A stretch of DNA of 64,000 nt, from the NCBI GenBank assembly GCA_963932145.1, contig OZ010613.1, positions 44,456,341 to 44,520,340 of the forward strand, read 5' to 3'. Of this stretch, positions 29,864-43,800 are shown one piece after another; position 1 is the first letter of the stretch, and each line of letters starts with the position of its first letter. The notes beneath the pieces are model-generated. The model worked only from the letters and a program-made list of their open reading frames with translations, did not search any database and was not told where the DNA came from. Origin of the DNA: Acanthosepion lycidas. Taxonomy: Eukaryota > Mollusca > Cephalopoda > Sepiida > Sepiidae. The position numbers and the translations under genes were made by a program.

Positions 29864-32800
29864 TCTTCCACAAATATTCCCAATATAACAATAACACAAA
29901 ATTGTGTATGAATAAAGTCAAAAAGTAAATTTTTATTTACTGGTGCACTTCATATCTTGAAGGACTTTATCAAGATAAATGTAAAGGATTTTATTTTGCA
30001 AAAGTATTTATAAATATAAGATAAAAATGTTAGTTTTTTTAGAATTTTTAAATTTAAGTATGCTCATAAATATATATAAGGCTAACTGAAAATTAAGCTA
30101 AACTAATACAAATAATAATTACATCATAAAAAAATTAATGACAATATTTAATCACTGAGCATCTGCCATAATTTAACTTGACTTTTCAGTTAGCCAGATT
30201 ATATCATTGTGAACATTCTTAAATTTTAAAATTCTGAAAAAGTGACATTATTACTTTTGTTTATAAATACATGTTGCAAAATAAAATCCTTACATTTGCC
30301 TTGAGGAAGTCCATCAGAAGATGAAACACATCAGCTAAGATAAGTTTTCCTTTCATCTTTATTCATATTGTCCTTTACAGATATATTTTTAGTTATATCT
30401 TAAATTTTACACACACAATATATATGTTTCATTAAAGACAATGGACAAGGTACTGCAATTAAGCTTTTTATTTCATTTTTCTTGTGTTCAAACAAATGTT
30501 TTCTTTTCTGAATACAGAGTGTGTAGAAAATGTCCAAATGTTCTGTAATTCTGAACGCTTTCAGCTATACTTTTAGCCTGTATCAAGGATGATCTTATTT
30601 TTACTTTTTAACTGAATGTATGGGTTGTGTGTATGTTTCTAGAGTTATAGGGATGTTTTATTTGCTGAACACAGCATATTTTCGCTGTGTTTGTAATTCA
30701 TATTATTGAGTGTTGGCTTTTTCTTTTTCATTATTAAGGCTTCCATTATCTTTAATCTTTTTTACATGTGGATGAGGTTATTATGCTTATATTTTCAACT
30801 AGTATGTTTTGAATTGCGTGTGTGTTTACATGGGTTTTGATGGAGCTGTGGTTGCATAGGTGTAATGTACAGCATCTGGATAGGCATGTAGTAGTGTGAC
30901 AGATATAATTATTTATGAGTTTGGTTTGATCAGGAACACAGTTTCTTAAGGGGCATTTAAACTCATAAATAATGTTTGTTCTTTGTAGTTTTGATTTTAC
31001 AGGCGTGTTGTTATTTTTCAGGATACGGTTAGCTGTTTTAAATTTTATGTAGTAGATAATTTAATTTTTTTTGTTCAGGTCAGTTGGGGTAGAATATTTC
31101 TTTATGATATTTCTAAGTGAAGATTCATCTTGTTTGTAGTTGACATGCATTTGGCTTTTGTAGAAAATATTTATTTTTGACTGTGTTTTCACTATCATTA
31201 TCGTTTACTTTGAAAAGAAATAGTCTAATTTAGTGGTTGATGAGTTGGTTAGGAAAACCATTGTTAACTAGTCTCTGTTTTGCATTGTTGAGTTCTTTAA
31301 GGAAAAGTGAGAACTGGGGTTCCAGTTTTACAAAAAAAAATTTGATTATTTGAATTCTCCAAGGACTTTTGTGTATGACTAATATAATCATTAAGCAGTA
31401 CAAAATTTAATTAAGATTTTCTCAAAAAGAAACATTTAAAAAAATAATTTAATTCATTTCTGAACAAGTCCTGAAAGTTTCATTAAAATCTAACAATTGT
31501 TTGATTTTTACAAGAATTTCCAAATCAATGTTTTCATCACAAAAAAAAAATGATAAAATTCCCTTTACTAATCTTTGGTTACCTACTGACACAAGAAAAA
31601 TTTTTAACTAAAATTTCAAACATTCTAAAAAGGATCAAAAAAATATAACTTAATCAAAAAATCCTTTGGTCTTTATTCTTAATAATAGCAAAGATTTTGA
31701 CAATGAAACTTTGTCTTTATTAAGTTTGGGGCATTTTTTCATCATGTATGCTCATTTTTAGCAAATAATTGTAGGTACCTACATATATATGTTATTTTTT
31801 TATGTATACAAAAGAATTACTTAACTAAAATTTTTCCAACTCTTTCATGGTAATATATCCACTTTTCAGAGGGTTAATCCATATATTAAATATATCCAAT
31901 TGTAATGAATATTAGTTTGTTTTTTTTTTTCCAATTTTCATATTTGCATCTATTTTTTTTTAACTCCGTTATGGACGTGAGCATGTTCATGTTTTTTCAT
32001 GTGCTCATGTGTATATATTCAATAAAAGCTGTCTGCGTGACATCTGTAGAGTTAACCTTTAAGATAGGACATCTAACGTAGACCTGTTTAACAAGTGTAA
32101 TATTGAAGGAATCGAGACTTTTCTCATACAATCTCAGTTACGGTGGACTGGTCATGTCTTGAGAATGTCTGATAACAGGATAACCAAGATCCTAATATAC
32201 AGCCAGTTAGATCAGGGCTAGAGGAATGTAGGACGCCCATGGCTAAGATACAAGCTGAAGAGCAACTTGTCAGCTGTCAATATACCTCATAACACCCTCG
32301 AGTGCTTAGCCTCGGAGCAGGTAGAATGGAGATCAACGTGTTTTAGTGGACTCAGCAGTTTTCAATCAGTTTGTCTGAATTGTCTTCAAGAAACGAGAGC
32401 AAGATCTAAAAGGCCAGCCAATATAACTGATTTCATCCCATTTACTTTTGCTCAATATGTGGCCTCCTTTGTAAATCACTAGTGGGTCTTAAGTGCCACT
32501 TAAGATTATCGTACAAAATTTCATAACTGAATCAGTTGATTCAGTTATGAAATTTTAGGAATAAATACAGCCTCACTGCTTGTTTTGCCAGTCAGAATTG
32601 TCATCTCCAAGACTGTTGGCATCCTCTTCTTAGTTGTAAGTCCTGTGCCATTGCAAAGCTTCAGTAGATCCAGGTTTCTTAGCAGCATCACTAGTGCTCC
32701 AATCTTGAGGTATAAATTGTGAGGTGGGAGACCTGCTGGTGTTAGGCTATTCAAAAATTCAACTGGATAATTCACATCTTCATCAGTGTTTAGTATTGTG

Positions 32801-33608
32801 TCAACAGAATTATAGCTACGATGCTCACCTGGCAACTGTTCCATAAAAATTGGTGTTCAAATCATCAACTGCAACATTTTTTTGAGCTAAAATGGTACAG
32901 GTTCTCAGCCAGCCAATTGCGGTCAGTAAACTGATTCCTGAGGTTAAGAAACAACCTATCATTAGTTCCTTTAAATCAGATACGATGACCGAAAAGCAAA
33001 CTGACAGCCATCTTGCTCGCCAACCAAAGTGCCATTACCAACATCCAATAGTTGCTTAGAAAAAATATCAGCTTCCTCATCACCACTGAGCTGCACTTTC
33101 ATGTTGGTTGTGAGTCTCAGCTTTTTCACACTGCTCCAAAGGTAGGAAGACTTTATACTGACATTTACCTCATCAGCTCTTGCCTCTTTCGAAACAAATC
33201 ACATCAAATTATATTTTTACAATGAGATCATATTCAAAGAAAGATTATGCTGAATTAATGTGTTAAATAAAGATTTTATTTAGAAAATAACCCGTGATTA
33301 GTTCATATGTTGTCCCTAAATGTTTAAGATTAAACAAAGATCTGTCTGGAATTTTAAGCTTTTATTTCATAACACGTGTATATTAATTTTTAAAAAGTTT
33401 GTGAGACCAATTATCTCCCTCAAACACAGTGTAAACAGCACTTTGTGTGGGATCCTAGCAGTTCCATTATATATTTTTATAAAAAAAACAAAAAACAATT
33501 AACTAGTAACAAACTGGATTGTTAGTTTAACATGTATGCAAAGTTTCATCAATATTGGTTCACAGGTTTAGGCAGCAACTTGATTCAGACAAACTGGTAG
33601 AAATTGCC

Positions 33609-33646
<38 letters not shown>

Positions 33647-33919
33647 TCCATTAATTAATGATTAATTACTAAGGAGATTCATATATATATAAAATTTTAG
33701 TAAACATATTTGCATCGATAAAACTCTTACACGAAAAGCCTGAGGTCTATTGTCTGCTTCGTCTGTGGCATTTATTTTTACCGACTGAGTATATTAATAG
33801 TTCTGAAAAGTGTGGATGGTTCTGCACAGGACCTCACCACTTTAATCAAATATCTTGTGTGGGTTTTCTGGCAGTTTACACTGTTATCCTAATACGTCAA
33901 AACCGACAGGAGAGTCCAT

Positions 33920-33983
<64 letters not shown>

Positions 33984-36900
33984 TAGATAGATTCAAGAAT
34001 AGCATGAGACATATATAGAGTTGTCTCCCTTGAAAAATTAGATGATTCAGAGCAAGTACAAACAGAAACCCCTAGGCTTATTAAGTTGCAAAATGGACTG
34101 GAAATTGCTTTATTCTTTGCCTTAGCAAAAATCTATGATGTGTCATTTTTGCTGTGTTATGGTAATAATCATTGTAAACAGAAATTGAATCATATATGAA
34201 TATAAATTTTAAAAATGGCATCTAAACACACCAATATTATTATTATTATTTATTCATTATTTATCAAAAACAAACATTTTGATATTCAAAGTCTATCCAG
34301 GGTTGATTCAGTTATTTAATATAAATTAAAAAATTAGATTACCTGGGGTAATAGTGCTTTAAGTCCTTTTGCTACTTCACACAGTGACTCTTCCACTTTT
34401 TAAAAAGGCTTGTAATTTTTCTTTCAGAATCACTATTAGCCGTCACCTTACATTCTCCTTAATCTCATTCACAGTCTGAGATCTCAATGGCAACTTCAGA
34501 TTTGGGAAAGCCAGAAGTTACAGAGAGCCAAATCTGGACTCCAGGTGGGCTGACAGATATGGAAGATGCGACATTTTATCAAAAACACCTACATGAGACA
34601 TCATAGTGAATGTGATGGTCACACAGTGTTAAACCGTACCTATGAATTATAATGGGTATGTCCCAATCTGTATAAATACAGTAGAATATATTGTATGTAG
34701 TAATTATTTGGATTTACTTGGGATTCACCTTGATTCACTTCTAGCAGTTGATTACTTACTACATGCTGCTGGCAAATCTTCTATGTTGTTCCTGTTCTAA
34801 ATATTATCTTTCCATTTCCAACCTTCATTTTGGTTATTCTTATTCAGTAACCTTTTCCTAGGTTACAACACACAGTATAGAAGCTCACTCAATAATAGGA
34901 GTAGATAGATTTTCCTATCATCCAGTTCAGACTCCATTCTGGTCTTTTGAACAGGAATAAAGGTTTATACTTTTTTCCTGCTTAGGGCTGGATTTCTGGT
35001 TCTTTTTAAAGTCTTCTCATTCTCTTTCACTCCCAGTAGCCCCTTGCATCTTAGTAGAATTATTACCTTGCTTGGGATGAATTGATTTAAAAAAAAATCT
35101 CACTGTCAACTGAGTAATCCTATGGGCAAGTTTACATGCATGAGCAGTAAAGTCTCCTCAAGTTATGTTGTAGATTTAAAAAGGTTACAAACAAACAAAG
35201 GTGGTACTCGATTGGAAGGAACAGCAACATGTGCGTAGATGAAAGGAAAAGAGTTTTATTGTAAAAGAGAATACACTACTGAAAGACAGGGAGTTGACTA
35301 ACACTTCCCAAATTCAGTCTCTGGTATGCCCTGTGCACACTATATATATTACTGATATAATCAGTCCATAATAGGTAATAAGGAGAGTGGAACATTCCAT
35401 TACAACAAGTTACATCAAGGCTACATGAAAATGGCTGGATAATTTCTAGAGATTTGGTACATTTTGAAACTTACTATATATCTGAATTATTTGAGGACAT
35501 GAAGAATATCCATAATTATTGTTGTAGCATACCTATAGATGATAATGGGTATCTCCCCATTCACATAAATACAGTAGTAAATACTGTATGTTGGTCTGCA
35601 GTTGTAGATTCATTGTGGAATTCACTTGACTCACTTCTAGCAGTTGACTACTTTTACACACCACTGGCGAATCTTAAATGTGTTGATCTTGTCCTAAGTA
35701 TTATCATTTATTATCAACCTTCATGCGAGTGTTCTATTCATTAAACTTCTCTAGGTTATAACAATTATGAAGATATAAAATGCTATTTCCCATCTCTTGC
35801 CATCCTGAAAAAAAATTTTTTTTAAAATGGTACAATTCAAAATAGCTATACTCACTGGCATGATTGCGATGTTCAAAAAGCCATAAACCCTGCCATGTTC
35901 CAAGATTAAGTTTTCCTTCTGTGACAGGAATGGATAGGTTGCTTCCTATAAATGCTGCCTTGATATGAGCTGGCTGGAAGAAAACAGATGATAAATCCAA
36001 AGAGTCACATATTGAAAAAAAAAGATCATATTGTGATTTAGCAGAAGTAATTCTCAAGAAAGCAAAGTTTCAAAAAGCTTTTCAAAAATGCATTGTAAAT
36101 GATTTACAAATATTAGTATCAAGTAATGAAAGAAAAAAAAGTCCAGTGCAAATCTGACAATTCAAAATTCAATGTTTTATATTTTTTAGTTTTTAAAGCA
36201 CAAATTTTATTCATTAAATAATAACATCCTCATTTTTTTATTTTATTAACTGAATAATAAACCATTATTAATATTTGACTATTTCATTTTAATTGCTTTA
36301 TTTACACTTGTATTAATATCTTGAATTGTTATTAAATGAAGCATTAATTTTTTGACTAGTATTTCTTTCATTTTACTTGCTTTATTTACACTTGTAGTAA
36401 TATTATCTTAAATTTTTATTAGATGAAGCATTGTCAACCTGTTATGGGACCTTACCCATAATAACATAATGGACTATTCCATATGTAATAAATACTGCGC
36501 CTCAAGAGGAAGCAGGGAGTTCAGTCTGAAGTCTGGAGTGAAGTCCGTCAGGAGTCTGTCAGTCAGTCAGAGTGAGCGAGTCAGTCAGAAACAGAGTTGC
36601 GTTTAGACAATTACTACAAGACATTGGAATAGTGATCCTGGTCGAGACTACATTGTTCTCCCTACTAAACCTGATTGTTCGTACTAACACTTTCTACTTC
36701 TCTGTATATATTACTGTTTGTAATATATCTGTGTTATTCCATATCCGTGTCCGAGTTCTTCTTTATTGGTTCTACCTTGGACTATCACCGTGATACAAGG
36801 AACCGGACCATAACACAACCATTATTTATTTTTGGCTAGTATTTCTTTCATCTTCATTTTACTTGCTTCATTTACACTTGTAGTAATATTATCTTAAATT

Positions 36901-39301
36901 TTTATTAGACGAAGCATTGTCAGCCATTATTAATTTTTGACTAGTATTTCTTTCATTTTCATTTTATTTGCTTTATTTACACTGGTTTCTGGTATCATCT
37001 CTAATCTGGATCCCCATAAAGCATGTGGACTTTATCCTTAAATAGTCCTGAAGAAATGTGCTCCTGAACTTGCTCATGTTCTCCTTAAACTTTATAATAA
37101 ATACCTCACTGCTTCTTGCTTTTCTGTTTATCAGAAATCCCCCTCTGTTGTTCCAGTCTTTAATAAACTTAGAACTTTAATGTCTGATATGAACCCTTCG
37201 ACACTTACAAGTATCAGCCTATTAGCCTTCTACCTCTTTTTGGTAAAATACTAGACGCCTTCTTTTGGGTTCTATAGCCTTGGGTGGCAACTGGTCTACC
37301 GCAGAAAGGAATGGCAACCTACTGTGGGAAAAAAATCTGCCTTGTCAGTCATGTATCGAAAGATGCATGATTGCATAAGTATGTATCATGCATGGCACAT
37401 AACTGACTGACTAGAGGACTTAATTAATGCTGAATTAGTTAAGCATCTCACAACACAGGGCCTTTTTTCAGACAAGCAATATAGCTTTTGTTTCTCTAGG
37501 TTAACTGCTGATGTATTAATGCAGAAAGAGTCTATCAAGATTTAGATAAGAATGGTGACTTTGGACATATCTCAAAAGCATTTGACAGACTTTGGCATAC
37601 CGGTCTTCTTCACAAGTTGAAAAGTTATGGTGCCTCCAGATGAATTTTTGAACTGATTCAGTCTTTCTTGTCAAATTGTGAAACAAAAAGTTGTCCTGAA
37701 CGGCCACTCTTCTAGATCCTTCTGTGACCCCCACCCCAGGGCTCTACCCATGGTCCTACTTTGTTTTTAATTTTCATTAACAACCTTCCTGATGACATAA
37801 GTTCCCAACTTTTAGGTCTGATCAATTTGATAAGGACGAATTGGTGGCTGATCTAAAAAATGACCTACAGTCTGTTGTTAATTGGGGAAAAGAATGACTT
37901 TTTAATTTTAACACCTCCAAAATGAAACTACTCTCTGTTAATCATCAAAGAAACCCCTTTCTTCCTTCCCTCAGCATGGCTGATACTAACCTGCAGGAGA
38001 ATGACTTGTTGCACCTTCTCAGATTAACATTCTCAGTTGACATGAAATGGAAAGACTATATAGAATCCATTGCTAGGTCAGCTAATCAGAAAGTTGGTTC
38101 ACTGTCATATTAGACAATTCTTTTCATTATCTATCTTGCATATCTATAAGTCTACCATTCATCCATGCTTAAAACATTGCTGCCACTTATGGCCTGGTGT
38201 TCCTGCTATATATTTAGAGATTCTTGATAAAATCCAAAGGAGGATCTGCAATATTATTGGTATTGTTTTGGATTCTTGGATTCAGTCACTTTCCCACTGC
38301 CATAAAGTTGCTTCCCTGTGTTGTTTCTATAAATACTTTCATGGAAATTGTTCAGATGAGCTCTTCATTATGGTACCTAAATTTTACGAATTTAAGCGGA
38401 GTACTAGATTGACAACAAGGTCACATCAATTTACAGTTGAATTGGTTAAATATAAGCATAAGTCCTATACTAACAGTTTATTTTCTCGCACTTCTCACTT
38501 GTGGAACTCTCTTCTGGCTCCATATTTTCCAGCCAACTTTGTTCTTCAAAAATTTAAATGCAGTGTCAATCATTATCTACTGTCTTCCTGATTACTCTCC
38601 TATGGTTCTTGATCCTTTATAATGTTTTTGTTTTCTGATTTTTTCACACCCAGTAACCCCGTTGTGTCTTAGTGGTTTTACTGCCTTGCTTGAGGTAAAT
38701 TCAATTCTGCACCTCACTTGGATTTTACAGTATTTTTGATAATCAAAGTTTGTCTTGCTTTGAACTTGGATCTTATTGTATTTTGACTATTAAACAGTTT
38801 GTTTTGCTTCGAATTTAAAATCAAATCATTTGCTTCAAATCAACTACAAATACAATAAAAAATTAAACAGACAGTTCTTGTCAGTTATTTTTAATCAAAC
38901 CTGTTTAGCTGAATACTTGCTGCCTATACAGGATGTTCCAAAAGTCTTGGGAACATTTCAAGTCCTCATATCTGCTGAATTATGAATGGTAGTAAGATGA
39001 AACTGGTATCATTTTAAAGCTAAATTCATTAAGTTTTTTGTAATGCTAATGATTTTTTTCATATTTTTTCAGTAATGGCGTTCACTCAACCAGAAAAGGC
39101 GTTTTGTGTCATTGAATTTGCAAAAACTGAATCATGTTCAACGTGCATTTCACACAAAATTCCAAAAAGAGGCACCAGAAAGGAAATCCATATTAAGATG
39201 GAATGGTAAATTCATGAAGAATGGGTGTTTGTGCCCAGCTAATGGTTGGTTGGTTGGGTTTTATGTCTTATCAAACACTGTGGGTCATTTAATGCCAAAT
39301 T

Positions 39302-39350
<49 letters not shown>

Positions 39351-40804
39351 CTATACATATATTAAATATACAGTACTATCAAACATATAGCTGGCAACGT
39401 TATTTTTTCAAAAACGCATAGCTGGCAACATTTTTTTTCCAAACACATATAGCTGGCAACATTATTTTTTCCAAAAAAAGTATAGCTGGCAACATTATTT
39501 TTTCCAAAAAAAGTATAGCTGGCAACATTATTTTTTCCAAAAAACGTATAGCTGACAACATTTTTTCAAAAACATATAACTGGCAACATTGTTGTTTCAA
39601 AAACGCATAGCTGGCAACATTGTTGTTTCAAAAATGTATATCTGGCAATATTATTGTTTCAAAAACGCATAGCTGGCAACATTATTGTTTCAAAAACGTA
39701 TAACTGGCAACATTATTTTTTCCCAAAAAACGTATAGCTGGCAACATTATTGTTTCAAAAACATATAGCTGGCAACATTATTTTTCTGAAAACATTATCT
39801 GAAGCCTTGTTGTTGGACGTAGTTTATCGTCATACCCAGGACGCGGATGTAGTTTATCGTCATACCCAGGACGCGGATGTAGTTTATCGTCATACCCAGG
39901 ACGCGGTGTTGAGTGAGTTCAAACTGCCTTCGAGCAGAGCCCCCATAAATCAATCAGAAGAGCCAGTAAGGAACTTCAGCTTCCTACAACAACTGTTTGG
40001 CATGTCTTAAAAAGACAACTGCACATGACACCTTACAAGCTACAGTTAACCCAACAGTTACAGGACAATGATAAACCAGCTCGTCGTGGCTTTTGCATTG
40101 CAACGCAAGAGAAGTTGGAAGATGATGGATTTGATGTGTGCTGTGTGACCAACAGTGCTCACATTGAATATCTTTGAACATTCCATATAATAAAACTTGA
40201 GATTAAATTCTTTCAGAATATATCAGGCACGTTTTTATATCCTTAATAGTTTTTGAGATATTCAATGTCAAAATGTGACCAAGACTATATATTCAACCAC
40301 GTTTCATTGAATAATATAGACATATTTTTTCAACTCATGTTTATACTGATCCTTTACAGTTAAATGTTTCTTATATGCATTTCAATATGTTGCTGTTACA
40401 CTTGTAATAAATTTAGTTGAGAGTTGGTTGGTTGATTTTGATATTTAATGCCATTTCGCATTTCTACCAATTTCCAGTCAGCTTCCTTATATTGAAATCC
40501 TTGTTTTGTAATAAATTTTAAAATAATTACAGAGCATATTTGCATGTGTTTTTAAAAATTACTATTACAATGAAATGCAGATTTTATTGCAGTTATAAGT
40601 TTGTCTTTGTAATTTATCCCTGAAGATGATGTTGGGAAAGATAGAAAGTACTTGGCTTAGAAAAAAACTACAATGCCTTCTTTGATGAATTTCATCTGAA
40701 CATCAAAAAACTGATTAGAGGACTGGAAAGAACCAGTATAAAAATAGACAGAATGTGTCTATATTATTCAATGAAACATGTTTAAATGAAGATGTGCTGC
40801 CTAA

Positions 40805-40836
<32 letters not shown>

Positions 40837-43800
40837 CTCAATTCAGAGTGATGTCACAAAAAAAAAAAATAAAATAATAATACCAGTAATAAAAATAGAG
40901 AAAATAATAAAATAATTTCAAAAATTAATTTAAATTTAATTGAAAAGCAGGATACAAGGAATGGTCAGTAGTCAAGAATTAAGGTAAGCATTATTGACAG
41001 AATGACATTACTATAATGTAAATTAATTAATAATTATTTTACTATTGAAATGCTTTAATTTAAAAGATTATACATAATTTGGCACTCAGTTTTTATGTCG
41101 TGCATTGAAAATCAGTTAAAAGTAATTGTCATGTGCCAGGAACCAATGCAAGCATAGATCAAGGCTATTATCTGTATAATGTAAATGCATTATTAATAAT
41201 TTAACTATAGAAATGTGATGAAAGTCAGGAAGAAATGGATTGTTACTGATCAGGAATGTAAATGCATTTTTAATGATTTCACTGTAAGAAATGTATCGAA
41301 AAAAGCATTGCCAGTGGTCAGGATATAAGGCAAGTGTTATTGACATTAAAAATCAATGAAAATGGATTGTCATTTGTGGGAAATCTAGGACAGCATAATT
41401 GATAAAAGAAAGCTGTTATCAACAATAATAATTAATTTTTAATTTTTACATAATTTTAATAAATATGAATATCAAAATTAATTACCATGTCATCAGGACC
41501 TTCACAGGAATGACGAAAAGGTGTACTCTGTTAATTGAGAAATAAAAAAAATATTAAGATGCTAACAAGTACAAAGTGTGGCAGAAATACCTCCCACATA
41601 ATGTTAAACATTAGTGATAATGGTGTCTTCTTCTAGCTAATGTCTTATCCAATAATGGCATCCCAAATTTCCAGGAACCAGTTCTATAAAGGCAGATAAT
41701 CTTTAGGAACATATTCTGGTTAAAGTATGATGCTTTTTGATTCTACACTCTGTCTGAAGTTATTAAACAAATCATATAAACTTCAACAATTCAAATTTGG
41801 TTTAAAAAAAAAAAATTGTCAAATTTTAAACACTCAATTTAGATGTCAAAGCAAAGCCAGAGTCAAAATTCTAGGTAGTATCAATGTGTTACTGAAATTA
41901 TTTCATATATTCTGAAAAATTGCTGTTTGAAGTTATTAGGCAAAACCAAATAAACACATTTTACTTCAACAAAATATAATAAAAACATAAAAAATTAATC
42001 AACACAGATAATAGAACAAATAACAAAGACATATAATAAGTCTTTGAATCCTTTACATTTTAATATAGTGACCGTTCTTCTCCATAACAGCCAGTAATCT
42101 ATTATCCACAGATTTTGTTATTTTTTTTTTTTTTTTTACTTCAGAAGGTATAATTTCCGATATGATGGTTTTAATTGCTTCCCATAGGTCTGCTTTGCTG
42201 TTATATTGTTTGCCACCTTCATATAATTTCATCTTCACAATTGACCATAGATTTTTGATTGGATTCAAATCAGGACCTGATGTTAGCCATTCCATTGTTT
42301 TCTCTCCTGTAAATCTTTTATGCTCAAATAATTCACAGGTAAACATAGATACATGAGAAGGAGCATTGTCATGTATAAATACACACTTCACTTTGAAACT
42401 GTGACACTGGGACTTGTACCAACGAATGTCTTGTTCATAAAATTGCAATACTTGGCACTGTTCAGTTTAACTGCTTCATTGACTTTGAATGGTCCACTAA
42501 TGGTTTGGTCAGCAATTCCAGCCCATATCATAACATTACCACCACTTGTTGTCTTCTTTTAGCCACAGGCATGTCTGAATTGGATAAAATCCATCCTTCA
42601 GCCCATCCATCAGGTCTATCAAATTTTCACTTGAGATTCGTCTGTGAAAATTACTTTAGAAAAGTCAATTTTCATGTATTTCTTGGCTCAATTTTCACAC
42701 TTTAAAATATTTACTTTAGTGAGAGGAGGCTACCTAGATTGTTTTACAGATCCCAATTCACAAAGATGACACCTTTTGTCCTTTTTGACTCCCTCAATTC
42801 CAGCCTTTTCAAAGATTGTGCTGATCAAAAGGGGGTTGTTTCACTATAACTCGCTTCAGTTTACGTTCATCTCAAGGTAGCAAGTTCTTAAAGCCTTTTC
42901 CTTTGCTTTGAGTTCTGAACTTACTTATATTTTCAACAGCTTTATCATTTAGTGATCTCTGCAAATCTTTTTTGGTATCTCCAATGAGGACATTTTTTTA
43001 CTCAATAACTTTATTATTTTCTGTTTTTCAGCACTTGTTAAATTCCTCCCTTTACCCATGTTTCAACATATATTATGGACAAAAAAAAAATATTTTTTTA
43101 TTTAAATTTCAGAGGTCTTAAGCTAATATTAGTTTAACCTGCATAATAATTTCACTCAGTACGTTTCCGTAAATTCCAAATATCTCAAAAATTAACCATT
43201 AAAAATGGTATAAAATTTAATTAAATATTCTACCAAGGGTGGAAATAGATGAGTTTAAATTTGACAAATATTGATTCAGAACTTTTTCATTTATTGAGGT
43301 TTATTTGATTTGCATAATAACTTCAGACAGGCTGTAATATCATCAGCTGTGATATAGCTTCTGAATCACTACAGTTCCAAAGATCCAATGGAAGACCTAT
43401 CAAATTTATGACTAGAAGATTGGCCACATTTTTAACTTCAAGGCGATTTCTTTTGTCAGAATAAATTATGTTCATCACAGAAAACCCTCTTTCAGCTTCC
43501 ACAGAACTTACAGCAATGGTATTAATTATATTTTTAGTTATCATATATTGGCTATTAATATATAAGATTATTTCTGGATAATCCAACAACCAGTTTGCTA
43601 AGCTTTTGTTATATTAAAAGTCGGTTTGTGCAAACTGGTAGGATACCAACACTGATCTTTACATTATGTGAGAGGCATTTCTGTTGCCCCCCTGTATAAA
43701 TGCAATATTTTCACAAATCAATACTAAATTGTTCACATGAAACAATAAAATAAATTAGTAGGTCAGAAATCTGTTATCATAAAAATGAACAATGACTTCA

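Larger units (their letters stand above)
38933..40290 (+). mobile_element. Transposase relic (HTH domain, DUF4817-like) split by minisatellites
   Basis: Begins tgttccaaaagtcttgggaa and ends near gtgaccaagacta, consistent with inverted termini. An N-terminal helix-turn-helix stretch (MAFTQPEKAF...CVIEFAKTE across frames, 39075-39230) and a later stretch (LPQTTVW-type region and HMTPYKLQL, 39960-40180) flank 400 bp of tandem repeats. Catalytic residues not found. Confidence 0.6.

Noticed and set aside
39380-39795. CRISPR-like regular repeats
   Set aside because: The spacers are also repeated, the period is about 30 bp in total, and the genome is eukaryotic; it is a minisatellite.
42162-42562. 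Plus-strand ORFs in the mariner
   Set aside because: Antisense shadows of the decayed transposase.
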